The position numbers were made by a program, and so were the translations under genes. The notes under the pieces are model-generated. The model had not been told where the DNA came from. It saw only the letters and a list, made by a program, of their open reading frames with translations, and made no database searches. A stretch of DNA of 64,000 nucleotides from Excoecaria cochinchinensis (Eukaryota > Streptophyta > Magnoliopsida > Malpighiales > Euphorbiaceae), in contig CANTUQ010000158.1 in the NCBI GenBank assembly GCA_947683425.1, positions 2,294,001 through 2,358,000 of the forward strand, written 5' to 3'. Below are positions 1 through 11,808 of the stretch, one piece after another; within the stretch, counting starts at the first letter, position 1; the number at the start of each line of letters is the position of its first letter.

Positions 1-2
1 AC

Positions 3-446
3 AGTGAGGTGGGATTGAACCGCTCTAGTGGCTGAGACTACTGCGGCCTTAGCATTCGCCTTACTATTGTCAAGGCCTCCTGAGCTTTCATTCTTTGGAG
101 TACGCATGATTGCAGGGTCTTCATCCTCTTCGAACATAGTGCCATATTCTAAAATAGGCCTCCTGTTTCGTCCTTGCTCAACCGGGGAATCAAGTGATCT
201 CTTACCTCTAGTCTCAAAAGGAAAAGGAGGTAGTGGAGCTGTCGCTATATGAGCCTTCTCGATTGTGGCCGATTTTCCTTGGTTGAGAGTTGTTGCCATA
301 AGCAGAGCTTGCAGAACAAGTGCCATGGCATCCATCCTTTCTTTGACCATAGCCAGCATCTTTGTTTCAAGCTCCTCGAACCTTCTATCCAACTCCTGCG
401 CAATTGGGGCACGAGTCTCTTCATTTTGTTGCAAAGGGCCAGCCAT
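3..446 (-). CDS. gag: Tat-lineage Gag, N-terminal part, cut by window edge
   Basis: Read leftward from ATG at 446-444, this frame stays open for 148 codons to the window edge. It starts MAGPLQQNEETRAPIAQELD and continues with a heptad-like stretch (RRFEELETKMLAMVKERMDA) that suggests a short coiled coil. The same layout begins the Gag at 45947 (EEVGRQFEEFEGRMINMLTA) and the decayed Gag at 30856-31330, so this is the start of a Ty3/Gypsy Gag, the structural protein that packages element RNA. Leader, primer site and LTR follow in the expected order to the right. No frameshift or stop is visible, unlike the other Tat copies here. The capsid core is outside the window. Confidence 0.8.
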   Translation of the reverse strand, partial: MAGPLQQNEETRAPIAQELDRRFEELETKMLAMVKERMDAMALVLQALLMATTLNQGKSATIEKAHIATAPLPPFPFETRGKRSLDSPVEQGRNRRPILEYGTMFEEDEDPAIMRTPKNESSGGLDNSKANAKAAVVSATRAVQSHLT

Positions 447-1504
447 TTCTAATTCCTTTAGATGCTCTAGTAAGAACGCTAAAAACTTTGTCGGCCCACG
501 TGAACTCTGATCGCTCTTTAGACAACTATTGGGATCCCCTAACCACCCAAGTAAATTGTCTATAATGGCTGAAAAGCAAAGAGTTAGAATGATGTATGAA
601 TAATATGTAATTCATGATCGTACTGTGCAACAGATGGTACACATTGACTAAAAGAGATTACAATGATACATGTGAAACATTTGAAAAACTATACATAGGA
701 TAATATGTACAGGTAATAATTATATGCAAAGAAAAGGATGTATATATGTAGAAGAAATACAAAAATTTATTTGTACATGACTGATATGAATGTGCAATGC
801 ATCATTCACAAACACATGCAAGCAAGTAGGTCCTTCCAACCTTATTCCCCCCACACACGAGGTCGTGCGGTTTTTGTCCTAGGTGGGCTTGATCCATGGG
901 TTAACAGGGAACCCTATGGATGCGCATGGTGCACGGTGAAAAAAACCGGCAGCATAACCTCTCTTAGCTAATGTTCATACGCATGGGTTTTAACCATCAT
1001 GTATTTAGGCAGCTCGAATAAGTTGACATGGGCCTATCGGGGCATGAAAGCCTTTGATTAGGTGACCAATCAGATTATATGGGTCTGTCCAATACAAAAT
1101 GATCCATATAGCAAGCAAGTTATTACGGTTCATACCACCTAGGGGAAGTATCTATTGCCATTACATGAGCTTTGGTCAAAGGTGGTGTTACTTTAGGGCT
1201 ACCCAAGCATGGTCCCTGCCGACGGGTCTAGCTCATCACGAGCGTAACGATCGACCGGGTCTCCATTTAATATACCTTGACGGTACGAGGCTTGGGCTGG
1301 TGATTATCCTTAACACTTCCCTAAATTGAGTGAAAATAGGGTCGTGCTTCGGGAACGCACCGGGGCTAAAAGAGGGACCAAACTAGCATAGATCTAAGGC
1401 TCTAATGAGATGCTATGCAGTTTTTGAAAGAAGATGAAATTTTTAAACTAAAACTCTATTATAATTTTTAATCAAGGTACTTTCAAATCGAAGTCTCGAG
1501 TATG
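447..1504 (-). other. Untranslated leader of the leftward Tat element
   Basis: About 1.06 kb between primer site and gag. It aligns by eye, block by block, with the leaders at 31331-32440 (same strand) and 45047-45946 (opposite strand): the GTTAACAGGGAACCC-type block, the CACCTAGGGGAAGTATCT block and the CAAACTAGC block. There is no conserved ORF. A leader this long may hold packaging and dimerisation signals, which is an inference. Confidence 0.7.
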
Positions 1505-1522
1505 TCCCCAGCGGAGTCGCCA
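1505..1522 (-). other. Primer binding site, tRNA-Arg type (Tat)
   Basis: TCCCCAGCGGAGTCGCCA is the reverse complement of TGGCGACTCCGCTGGGGA. It lies one base outside the LTR terminus TGTGACG at 1524. The same site is at 32441-32458 (mutated) and 45029-45046. From memory this type is assigned to tRNA-Arg in Ogre/Tat elements. Confidence 0.8.
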
Positions 1523-2205
1523 CTGTGACGCGCGCCGAACCTCGTGTCCTCCCGAAAGCCCGTTCGGGGCGATCAGGAAAGGTTCATAAAACTTGTAAGG
1601 TATTTACAAGTGCGTCTATTTTGGGCAACAATGAGGTTTCTTGGAGTCGCCGCCCAATAGAACATTAGGAAGCGTCGTCTAGCCTTATCGAGCCTAAGAC
1701 GGTGCATACATATCCATCTTGAGCTAGCCAGAGGGATCTTGGAGGCCTCATCCTCTACTCTCCTAGAGCCTAGGATTGTGTATTTAAGCCTTTTGGTGAG
1801 ACTCAAGAGGTGTAACACCCCCTACGTCCCCGTTGGAAGGACGCGGGTGCGCTATCGATGCTCACTCACACACATGCACACATACGCTAAGCGAAAACAT
1901 ACGTTCATGCAAAAACACGGGAAAATTTAAAACTTATCTTGAGAAGCAAAACTGGACATACATTAACTCATGCACACGCAGGCACTGAGCCGAAACATAT
2001 ACACATGCATACATAAGATCATTCAGCAGAATCATAAAGCGGAGAAATAACTGAAACTTAATTACAATAAGATCCTTACATAATCAAAGGCTACAAATTA
2101 CAGAAATCAAAATACAGAAGCTGAACAGAATAACATAACACTTCTAACTCCTATGTGGCCGACCCTGCAGACGCACGACTCGAACCGAACCAAACCTGCC
2201 ACCTG

Positions 2206-2296
2206 CACGGGAAAAGAGTCCGTGCTAAGCGATAAACGCTTAGTGGGGAGAACACACAAGCAAGATGGACGGCCATTCACAATGGTCGCCAGAACA
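2206..2296 (-). other. LTR hairpin module, copy 1
   Basis: Three potential hairpins in series: CACGGG..CCGTG (2206-2224), CTAAGCGATAAACGCTTAG (2225-2243) and GGCCATTCACAATGGTC (about 2272-2290). The same series recurs in all the related LTRs, 300-500 bp from the LTR 3' end. An RNA structure in the R/U5 part of the transcript is an inference. Confidence 0.6.
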
Positions 2297-3270
2297 AGTT
2301 ACATACACAAATGGCATATGCAAATAATCACAACAGATGGATAAACAAGCCTGCATAGGAAAGCCCTGCATTCAGAAGTTCATATGCACATACTTGTACA
2401 TATTACCTGAGTGCTCGTCTCAATATCATATTCTTCCGAATACTACACTCTTATATCATATTAAGCAAAGCCCCTAGCAGACAAGGGATCACAGTAGATA
2501 CCAATATTCATGGAAAACTACATACATACTCTCATGCATATAGTTACCAGGGCATCAAGTGTCAGTACCCTACCGTGCACAGTCACGAGTGATAATACAC
2601 ATACGACTATCATGCCAAGTACTCATGCATTTAATGGAAAACCCATTCACATGTACAATTATCAGGCAATACGCACCCAACTATCATACCGAGAACGCTA
2701 GTTAACTAAACATACTTTTATCATGCCTTGAAATGTAAATACATGACCACATGCTGAAATCACTACAATAGGAAAACTAGAGAGAGGAGGCACGTAACAT
2801 AACACAATATATATAACAATCCAAGGTCAAGAGCACATTCATTACGTATCTTGATTCACATAATTCACTATAACCGTCAAAAGTACAAAATCACGTTTGT
2901 GCACATGCTTACTAATCATAGCATTCAAAACCTATTAATTCATATTCTTATAGACATAACTAATTGAATTCATGGCATTCAAAAGATTATGGTCACAGTC
3001 ACGCACATCTTAATTCCCGCACCTATATTCATAACCGTTGGCATACAATACATTCAAAATATGTTATGCATATACCCATATATGCAGATAAATATATCCA
3101 ATACACATGTTTTGCTCACACTTAACCCATTCAGAGATTCATAATCACATTCGGATACATAACCGATTCACATGTCCAGAATCATGCTTAAACGAATATC
3201 ACATTCTCTTGTTCATATTAGGCAAAACATACAGAATACCTGCTGACTCAAAATAGTGGATAACGAGTAT

Positions 3271-3450
3271 ACAGACAGTACTTTACGGGTACGAGCCAAT
3301 ACAGACAGTACTTTACGGGTACGAGCTGATACAGACAGTACTTTACGGGTACGAGCTGATACAGACAGTATTTTACGGGTACGAGCCAATACAGACAGTA
3401 CTTTACGGGTACGAGCCGATACAGACAGTACTTTATGGGTACGAGCCGAT
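3271..3450. repeat. Six exact-length 30-bp tandem repeats in the solo LTR
   Basis: The unit runs ACAGACAGTACTTTACGGGT plus ACGAGCCAAT. Copies start at 3271, 3301, 3331, 3361, 3391 and 3421 and differ by only a few bases (CCAAT versus CTGAT or CCGAT). The related LTR at 57530 has about two diverged units near 59235-59300, so the array expanded in this copy. Open frames across it are products of the 30-bp period. Confidence 0.9.
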
Positions 3451-3897
3451 AAATCAAGATACTTTTAACTTTTACAAAAAAATTTCAAAAGGGATCTTAA
3501 ACAAGATCCGAACACATAAGGGTTCGCGAGGAACCAAACGGGGACCTGATCAGGGTCCAAACGGAAACAGAAGCTGCAGCAGAAAGACTCTATTAGGCAT
3601 GCCTAGCTATCCACTGAACTGACTCTAGCAGGTTATGCATAATCCATTCAATTCATTTCATATTATTCCAAAACACACACATATATATATATATGTCAGG
3701 TATATATACATACGTATAAGCATATTCATATCATGGATTCACATACATATAATTCATAGCATTGCCCATGCATAATACATCCACTTGTGTTAACATACTT
3801 CATAAAATAGTCCAAGCATAAACCTAAAGGTATCACAAATTTCGGAATTCACACATTGGCATCCCAAAAGAAAACTCAATTTGGAAAAACAGGGAGT

Positions 3898-4185
3898 GTC
3901 GCGATCGCGACGGATGTCGCGCTCGCGACAGAGGCTACTTGCCCATGTCGCGATCACGGCAACCTTCGAGATCTCGCTGTCGCGCTCGCGACATCCATCG
4001 CGCTTGCGACAGTGAACTGCCAATCCAAACAATTCGGCAACCGATCTCTCTGTCGCGCTCGCGACAGAGGCTCTGCTGCACAGCTCGGCGGAGAGCTCGG
4101 ACGCGTGCGAGGGCTGCTTTCACCGGGCTCTATCGCGACCTCGTGACTATGTCGCGACCTCGTGACGATGTCGCGCTCGTGACAG
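3898..4185. repeat. Cluster of CpG palindromes (TGTCGCGATCGCGACA type)
   Basis: At least eight whole or partial copies of TGTCGCGMTCGCGACA occur in 290 bp, along with half-sites such as TGTCGCGACCTCGTGAC. The surrounding LTR is AT-rich, so the cluster is a sharp CpG island. The same motif recurs at 4701-4726, 8380-8400, 53128-53272, 53553-53603 and 54843-54950. Confidence 0.85.
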
Positions 4186-5375
4186 AGTCGGGAATTTCAA
4201 CCCTTACACAAGAAATCTGCAGAAAATTCCCTCTTCACAACCCCCAAACTCAACCAACGTCGAAACATCAACTTACCTCATCTCCAGCAAGCCACACATC
4301 ATTGACAACATAGAAACAATATTCGTATCAAGAATTCTGATAAAACATGCCACAACAATATTCATTTACACAATCTATAATATCAACACTATTCGCCATT
4401 CATCACCAACGCACCCATGTTATGCATTCACATATACGGTACAACATGCCTCGGTTACTCATGAGATCAACACATATCCACACTCATCCATAAACCAACC
4501 TTCACGGAGTTATATCTATTATTATTCACTTGATAAATCACCAATTCTTAATCATACTCATAAGTTTTACCAGAGACAACTACTTATATAGTCATTTAAT
4601 TACACTAAAGATGCATAATAAGCTGAGGGGAAGGTACGGGATTGATCCAGGTCAACCCAGGACTCAAAAATGAAGAAATAAAGGCTTAAATCATGCTTTT
4701 TTGTCGCGAGGTCGCGACAGAGGCTCACCTCTAAAGCCAAACGAGACAGCTTAACGCCCCAAACTTGTATTGCCTACAATGACCTCTAAAACTCATTTTT
4801 AGCCAAAACTTCCTCTTAATAAATGTTCCCTAGGATGTTAATGTTCAAATGCAACAAATTTCAGATCAAAAGGACATCTAGAACTCCAGATATGATCTCC
4901 ACAACCCAGACTGTTCAAATAACCCAAACAGAAACACTACGATTTTGGTCAATTTTCGAGGTCTTAGAGCAAGAATTTGCCCAAGGCTATTTCTGAGACA
5001 TTTAAAGGCATGGAAATCATGGTTCTAATGGATAGAGTTCTCTAACTACAGCTATGACAAAAATAATGCACGGAGGTCAAAAGAGAACTGAACAGGATTA
5101 CTAAAATCACCATAAACCATCAAAATCAAAGAAATCCCCAAACTCATGCATTGCAATGCCAATCCACATATACATTTATCTTAATCAAATACATGGATTA
5201 CTAACACATTTACCCAAATTAGTTCACGCATAAACTCATATCAAACACTCAAATTTCCGGAAAGCAAACAACAATACAAACTCATGATCCAAGGAGAATA
5301 GGCAAACACAACTCAAAACTCAAAATGTAAAATCAAAGCTCCCAAACCTCAAATTGTCGATGCACTCTTCAACCT

Positions 5376-5542
5376 TCAAGAGCCCACTTTCTCTTTTCCT
5401 TTATTCTTACTCTTGATACCCAAAGCTTGCATAAAACCAAAACCCACAAATTACTTTTCCAAAAACCCCAACTTAAATAAACCAAAGAAGAAGAAGAAGG
5501 AGAAGAGGAAACAAAAATCCAATTACAAGAACCCTAAGTTAC
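5376..5542 (-). other. Candidate spliced leader within the solo LTR
   Basis: Read leftward, GAAGAG is followed by GTAACTTAGGG (donor at 5542), then a T-rich stretch and TTTATGCAAG (acceptor AG at 5427-5426). A purine-rich segment follows with an open frame GIKSKNKGKEKVGS and a stop at 5378-5376. The same order is seen in LTRs at 28807-28974, 58016-58186 and 54195-54368. Splicing is inferred from motifs only. Confidence 0.4.
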
Positions 5543-7054
5543 CTCTTCAAATTAGCTCCAAACCCAACCAAAATCACCTTAAGCAAAGCACAATCCAAGC
5601 CAAAAGAGAAGAAGAGGAAATGAGAGAGGGAGGGCAACGGGAAATGTAAATTTTCTGTGTTCTCTCTCTCTCTTTCCCTTCTTTTCTTACTTACTCATCA
5701 ATGCCCACCAACCAATGCCACATGGCAAGCTCCTATTGGACCACAATTCCCACTTTTGACTTATTCCTCCTTGCACCATACACCATCCACACATTAACAA
5801 TATCTTACAATAATATCTCCAAGGTACCATACTCAACTCACACTATAACTTTTCTTAAAAATCCACTTACATCCTACTCCCATACATTACAAGCACACAC
5901 TAGATTAATCCCAAATAACATACCCTACATCCATACACCACCTGCACACCTTAGTATTTCTCCTCTAAACATACTTAATTAATTTCCTTGCACTAAATCC
6001 TTAATATCCAAATTTTCCTCTTACACAAATTACGGAAATACCCTTAATAACCCGACTTATCGAGCAAAATTCCGACTAGGCCCTTTTTGGGGTGTTACAA
6101 GAGGTGTCTTGGAAGTCCTAGACCTCTCGCCTCTTGAGCCCCAAAGACAAGAGTTAGTTCGGGACTTCTCATTTATTTATACCTTGATCAATATTATAAT
6201 TAAGTTTTGAATTCATTGGTTCACTATCTTTCCACACGATGCATTTTAATTAACGGCGCAATCATTCACGTCCAAAGCGGTAAAAGGAAGTAAAAATCAA
6301 AATAAGGCATTCAAAAGTATATTACAATAACACCAGGAGCGGAATACAACTCCCATTTGTAAAATGCAATACATGTATAAAACGGGTTAATCATTAAAAA
6401 TGAGGACATTGGTCCTACCATGCATCTATTATAAAGCGATTTCTAGTGAATAATTTATTGGATGAAAACAGGACATTGGTCATTAATTTTACAAAACAAT
6501 CAAAATTAATTACTATAAAACATTAATCCACTTTTATTACAGCGATATAAAATAATTTACATAAAATAATGATGAATAATAAAGATAAATAAATAATAAA
6601 TAATAGACGAGGTTAGAAGGATCAAACCGGGTGGGAACGCTCAACATTTTGCCAATGCCATCATCTTACATCCAAACCATCCCAAGAACAAATAATATTA
6701 TCTCACAAAATAAATAAACACATTAGTGTCAAAAAATCCGACATAAAGATAAATATAGATAAACAAATAAATAAATACTTGGATAAAGTAAATTAAGAAA
6801 AATAATTAAAGTTAATAATGGATTAAATTAAATTAAATGGTAAATAAATCGATAAATGAATAATTGAAATAAACAAATGATTAATCAAATGAATTGATAG
6901 TTAATTTGGTGTAATTAATGAATATGCAACATAAATGATAATTATAATAACCAAATAAAAATAATATAACATCATAAAATAATAACACTAATATATAATA
7001 TAAAATAATCATAAAATAACAAATATAAAGATAATAACAATGATTATAATAAAC

Positions 7055-7108
7055 ATAATAATAATAATAATAATAATAATAAACATAACAAAAAATTAAA
7101 TAAATAAA

Positions 7109-7157
<49 letters not shown>

Positions 7158-7214
7158 CATAATAATATAATAAATATATAAATAATAATAATAATATATA
7201 AAATAATAATAAAA
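7055..7214. repeat. AAT/ATAA microsatellites in Tat LTR
   Basis: Runs of AAT at 7055-7080 and 7117-7155 plus interrupted runs to 7214, set in AT-only sequence. Confidence 0.9.
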
Positions 7215-7816
7215 TAGAAATAAAATAAATAAATAAAAAAGGAATAGGGTTTACCGTGGCCGGAGGCTCACCGGATGGGAGGTGGTCGACACTTCCCCCA
7301 CCGGACGATAGATCAGCGCACCAGGAAGGCGGCAGCGGTGGTCACGCGCCGGAATGTCGCCTGAACTGGCCGAAAATTGTCGCGAAACGTTGCTGTTCTT
7401 CACTCGCGTTATTCTTTGACGCGCCTCTCTCCGGCGAGCGGTGGATGATCGGACGGCAGGGGGAGCTTCGTCCGGTTGTGGGGAAGTTGGTGGTGAGGCG
7501 CGTGTCCGGTTTCGGCAGCGGGGGTGGCCGGCGGAGGCCCTCTCTTTTATTCCTTTTTCTTTTCCTTTTCGGCGTATGCGTCGGTTTGGTTGGCTGGTCC
7601 CTTACTCTGTGTCTTCCTTTATTTCTTTCGTTTTTCACTCTCTTTGTTTTCCTTTCTTTTTCTTTTGGCCAATCTCTCTTTGATTTTCTTTTTCTTTTTA
7701 TTCCTTTGTCTTCAGTTCCTTGCTCCCTCTTTTTCTATTTCACTTTGTTTCTTTTCTTTTTCAGTTTCTTCTTCTTAGTTGCCGAGAGAGCCCCCTTCCA
7801 TTTCTTCATCTTATTC

Positions 7817-7823
7817 TTTTATA
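7817..7823 (-). promoter_or_regulatory. Candidate TATA box of the Tat LTR
   Basis: GGGTATAAAAGAA on the minus strand, about 480 bp inside the LTR from its 5' end, a plausible U3/R boundary. The position is comparable to TATA boxes in the LTRs at 42975 (433 bp) and 9373-10999 (about 520 bp). Confidence 0.45.
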
Positions 7824-8304
7824 CCCAAAATTAGGGTTAATTAGGTGCACATGGTAATTTCCTCCATTTTTCTATTTTCTGATTTTTTTTATTTTAATTA
7901 TTTTATTCAAATTACTACATATTAATCAATTAAACCCACTATGAATTAAATACTCTATATTTTAATACCTATCTAATTTAATCAATCTATTATACTAACT
8001 AGTAAATTAACTAATTAATATTTAATTATATATACTAATTGATATTTTACATATACTTTAATTACCCAATTACCTAATCAATTAACTAAAAATATTAACT
8101 AATTAACTAAATAATTAACCTAATCTTAATTTTTACCTTACAATATTAACCAATTAAAATAATCTAATTTCTATTTTTTTAATTTTTAATTTTTGCCTAC
8201 ATATTTTATATTTTTTGTTGGAGGAAATATCAAGGAGCTTAAAGAGCCAAAATTGTAATTTATTTTTTTTCTTTTTTTTCTTGGGTCGGGACCCGGTGTC
8301 TACA

Positions 8305-9372
8305 GCTGCCCATCGCGAGGTCATGACATAGCGCGGAGAAGAGCTAGCGCGAGGAAGGTGGAGCGAAGATGAAGGCGTGCTTTGTCGCGATCGCGACAGA
8401 GAGGACCGTTGGGCAGTTGAATTCAAGCTTTGCTTTGAAGTGTCATGTCTCTCCACCAAGTCTTGCAACCTTTTGAAGAGACACTTGAAAGGACATATCT
8501 TTTTAACATTATAAATATAACATTTAACTATAATTTTTAGTTGTTGAGTTGTTGAATTTTATTATTAAGAATTTTCTGTAAGTTTGAGAGTACATTTTTA
8601 GTTAAAGTTTTTAAGTTAGAATTTTTATGTTTTGAAGAGAAGAATATTGCAAGGAAGAAGATATCCTTTATGGAAGGAAAAAAGGGTTGAAAGATCTCTT
8701 TCTTCATTTCTCATCTTTTACTTCTTCTTTGTAATTATTTAATGATGAATTTATGAATTTGAATCTTTAATGTTATATTTTATTATTCATGTCAATTTGA
8801 TATTCTTTCTTGTAGAATTTTCTATTAGTATTTTTATGCATGATCATTATAAGTAAGTGTTTAATTGAAAAATGAATTCTTACTTAAATCTAATAGAAGT
8901 TCATCATTGAAGTATCATTTGAGAAATCATAATATTAAATGGTTGCTATAGGTTGTTTATTATTTCTGAAATTTGTATGTATAAACCTCTAATTCATTAA
9001 TGAAAATTGTGAGTTAGAATTATAAATGCATGTTTTAGACACTCTAGTTTATGTTGAGAGAGTAAATTGGAATATTATTCAACTTGGCTTGCATAACAAG
9101 AATATACTTATAATTAAGAATAATCAATTCAAGTTCTATTTATCATTTTATCATCATTATTCTTTTATCTTCTCCGATAATCAATAATTAGGTTAGATAA
9201 TGTTAGATATAGTATTTCCACTTTCATTCATAAAATTAATGATCATTGTAAATAAGATTAAAATTGAGTAGTAATAGTGTGTAATATTTATCACATTACT
9301 CGTGGGATCGATATCTTTTGTACTATAATCGGTACGCCGTATACTTGCAGAAGTAGCACTTACAAATAGGCT
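8305..9372 (+). mobile_element. Fragment of an unclassified LTR, 3' part
   Basis: A 1.07-kb AT-rich stretch without ORFs between two Tat LTRs. It opens with a GC-rich patch holding TGTCGCGATCGCGACA (8380-8400). It ends GTGGGATCGATATC...CTTGCAGAAGTAGCACTTACAAATAGGCTAACA, here split by dots, a style I associate with LTR ends and leaders of Athila/Tat-like elements. No primer site follows. Assignment is tentative; it may simply be the DNA that received the Tat insertion ending at 8304. Confidence 0.35.
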
Positions 9373-9698
9373 AACAATAAAATAAATGATTTTATTACTA
9401 ATTACATGAAAAATAAATTAAAAAGACAAATAAAAAAATAAATATAATAAAAATGATAAATCTCCGGATCTCCTCCTTCGTTCGCATGGATGCTCAAACA
9501 AGGAAAAACAAAGATTTGAAACCAAGCACAAATAAAATTAATATTAGTAATTAAATCAATAAAATCAATTAAAACATATTAAGTAATAAATGATAAATTA
9601 AAAGCAAATAAAAGTGCATTATGAATGAAACATAAATGAAATGACATGATCAAAACAAATAAATTAACATATTAATAGGTTAATACATGAAAACATTA

Positions 9699-9700
<2 letters not shown>

Positions 9701-9741
<41 letters not shown>

Positions 9742-9780
9742 AAATAAATAACAATAACAACAATAATAATAATAATAATG
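9701..9780. repeat. AAT microsatellites in truncated Tat LTR
   Basis: AAT runs at 9701-9735 and 9763-9780, separated by AAC/AAAT variants. Confidence 0.85.
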
Positions 9781-10471
9781 AAAAATAATGATGATAAATA
9801 AGAGAAAATGAATAATCAAATAAATTAAAAAGTAACAAAGAACAATATCAAAAAAGTTAAATCTATATTTAAGAAAACATAAAATAAATAAATAAATAAA
9901 TTATAAATATAAAGATCTACATGATTACTAATTAAATATGAATAAAAAATAAATAAAAGAAAATAAAATTAAGAGATCGAGCCTAAACTATTTACCCTCA
10001 GATTTCAGATTTAGTGGAATAGATGAAAATAATTGATTTTCCTTGTTTTGATTCACAAAATAATAGATAAAAATAATCTAAAAATTTTTCTCTAAAAAAT
10101 TATAAAAAATCTTATTTTTACGAAATCAAATAAAAAAAATTGAATTTTAAGAACAAAGAATTATTCTCTGTCTCAAAATCATTTTTTTCACCCAAAAAAC
10201 AAGGTAAGTTTTCGGAAGAAATCAATTGAAGAGAAAAAGATTAAAAAACAACAAGTGAGAAAATTAGATTTTTAAGAACAAAAAATTGTTTTATTTGTTT
10301 AAAAAAAAAATTCTTCAATAAAATTCAATCTAAAATATTTAGACGAAATTTTAATGAAGTAAAAAGAAGGAAAATAATTGAAGAAGAAGAAGAAGAAAAT
10401 GCAAAAACCCAAGAAGAGAGAAGAAAAAATGCCTTAAAAGAATTCTCCCTTTTTTCCTTCCCATAATTTTC

Positions 10472-10479
10472 TATTTATA
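10472..10479 (-). promoter_or_regulatory. TATA box of truncated Tat LTR with upstream CpG palindromes
   Basis: GATATAAATAGAA on the minus strand. About 180 bp upstream (10650-10760) is a GC-rich block with GACGCCCGTCGG and GCGACGGGC elements, the same arrangement as in the LTR at 42975. Confidence 0.45.
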
Positions 10480-10999
10480 TCAACAAAAATGGAAAACCTA
10501 ATTAATTAAGGAAGAAAATTGAGTTTTTATCAAATTCCCCTTAATTTGGGTTCAAAAAAGTGAATTATCAATAAAAATTCCGAAAAAATGATGAAAAGTC
10601 AAAAAAAATCAAGAAAAAAGGAAAAAGGGCAAAAAATTGCGATTTCGGTAGACCTAGGGTGACCGACGCCCGTCGGTGCCCGCGACGGGCATCGGGGCGC
10701 GTACGCGCCCAGCGAGTAGCAACGCGGAGTGACGCTCCACACATCGCTCGCTGGCGCGGCTGACGTCCGAAAAATATATATTTTTTTTAATTTCAAATTT
10801 AACTAAAAATACTATAATTTTCAAACTCCATTTTTCAAATTTAATTTTTAATACATTTTGTTATTATTTTTTTTTATTTTTTATTCTAAAATGCAAATTT
10901 GACAAGAAAATCATCACTTTCAACCTTTTTGCTTGTGGACAGGCATCTAATCATCATTGGATAACTCTGATCTAGGCTGACTCAGACCTGGTGTCTACA

Positions 11000-11808
11000 G
11001 TTTCCATTTACATTAATCATATTACATAAAAATCGTTATTACTGAAACCGATTCTATATACATACAAATAATCAAATAAAAAAATTTACTTAAGGAACTT
11101 CTACAGACTCGTTGGCCATAATTGATGCAGAATGTCCCTGAAGACACATTTATCTTTGATACCTGCACGGATGAAACACTCGTGCTAAGCTAATAGCTTA
11201 CCGGGGAACACATATGATATGGACGACCACTCACAGTGGTCATCAACAATACACACGAATGATAACATAATACAAAGTCATATATAATTGATTAGATCAT
11301 GACAAATATAGATCTTAGACATATACGTAAATCATACAAATGCATTTACCCCGTTACTGGATCATACATATTCTTTTAATAAATTAATCACTTATAGTAA
11401 TATGCTTAACCTTGAGTTAAGCTTCTATATTTGCTTATCACACCTGCTTAGAAATGATATAAGAATGTTCATACATATTCGAGGCATATGGGTTCCTTGC
11501 AAAACATGCTCATATTGGTCATTATAGGCATGAATCCTGAATTACTAAAACTTTTATCAAAATGTGCACTCCAAATTCACGTGTATAAGCACCTTCAACA
11601 CATGCAAATGAATGAATTCAAATTGGTTACCTACTGGTTACTTGATTATAACAAATACAGATATTAAACATTTTAAATATTTTTTTATAATTACTTTATA
11701 TAAGCAACCATATTCATAACATTTAACATATTAAATATAGCCTAACAGCTAACCGTTTCTTTTATTAACTTTCAAACATCAATTTTGCAATCATTAGAGA
11801 ATCATACA
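11000..11808 (-). mobile_element. Chromoviral LTR fragment (leftward) with hairpin module
   Basis: Homologous to the 3' part of the LTRs at 1811 and 41628. It has CACGGATGAAACACTCGTG (11166-11184), CTAAGCTAATAGCTTA (11185-11200) and GACCACTCACAGTGGTC (about 11224-11240). The first 150-200 bases of the LTR end are absent, so it is truncated against the Tat LTR on its left and interrupted by another LTR at 11809. Confidence 0.65.

Larger units (their letters stand above)
1811..6099 (-). mobile_element. Solo chromoviral LTR (leftward), TSD AGAGG
   Basis: A 4,289-bp unit begins TGTAACACCCC and ends GGGGTGTTACA. It is flanked by AGAGG at 1806-1810 and again at 6100-6104, and Tat LTR sequence continues directly on both sides. 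No internal region or second LTR remains, so it is a solo LTR left by LTR-LTR recombination. It shares blocks with the LTRs at 41628-42974, 51926-55025 and 57530-60008. Inside are the hairpin module (2206-2296), six 30-bp tandem repeats (3271-3450), a cluster of TCGCGA palindromes (3898-4185, one more at 4701-4726) and a gene-like leader (5376-5542). Confidence 0.9.
1524..8304 (-). mobile_element. Tat 5' LTR (leftward), split by a nested solo LTR
   Basis: In its own direction the LTR starts TGTAGACACCGGGTCCC (plus-strand end 8304) and ends CGCGTCACA (plus-strand start 1524), next to the primer site. Without the insert at 1811-6099 and its duplicated target it is about 2.49 kb, close to the other Tat LTRs here. 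It carries a minus-strand TATAAAA at 7817-7823, a CpG-rich block at about 7250-7540, AAT microsatellites at 7055-7214, and a splice-donor-like GGGTAAA motif beside 7250. The other end of the element is beyond the left edge, so its target duplication cannot be checked. Confidence 0.85.
9373..10999 (-). mobile_element. Truncated Tat LTR (leftward)
   Basis: It ends on the plus strand with ACCTGGTGTCTACA at 10999, the reverse complement of a Tat LTR start. It follows the same order as the LTR at 25144-27762: CpG cluster (10650-10760), TATA (10472-10479), GGGTAAATAG motif (9988-9998) and AAT microsatellites (9701-9780). The U5 half and the LTR 3' end are missing, so the left edge is a break, not a terminus. 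Confidence 0.75.

Noticed and set aside
3271..3450. CRISPR-like regular repeats
   Set aside because: The 30-bp units are contiguous without unique spacers, and the context is a plant LTR.
3856..4313. Arg/Ser- and Ala-rich ORFs on both strands
   Set aside because: They arise from the TCGCGA palindrome cluster, which reads open in several frames.
7256..7834. 192-codon plus-strand ORF
   Set aside because: It lies inside a Tat LTR, antisense to it, with a GC-rich start and a T-rich Phe/Leu tail. Low complexity, no family similarity.
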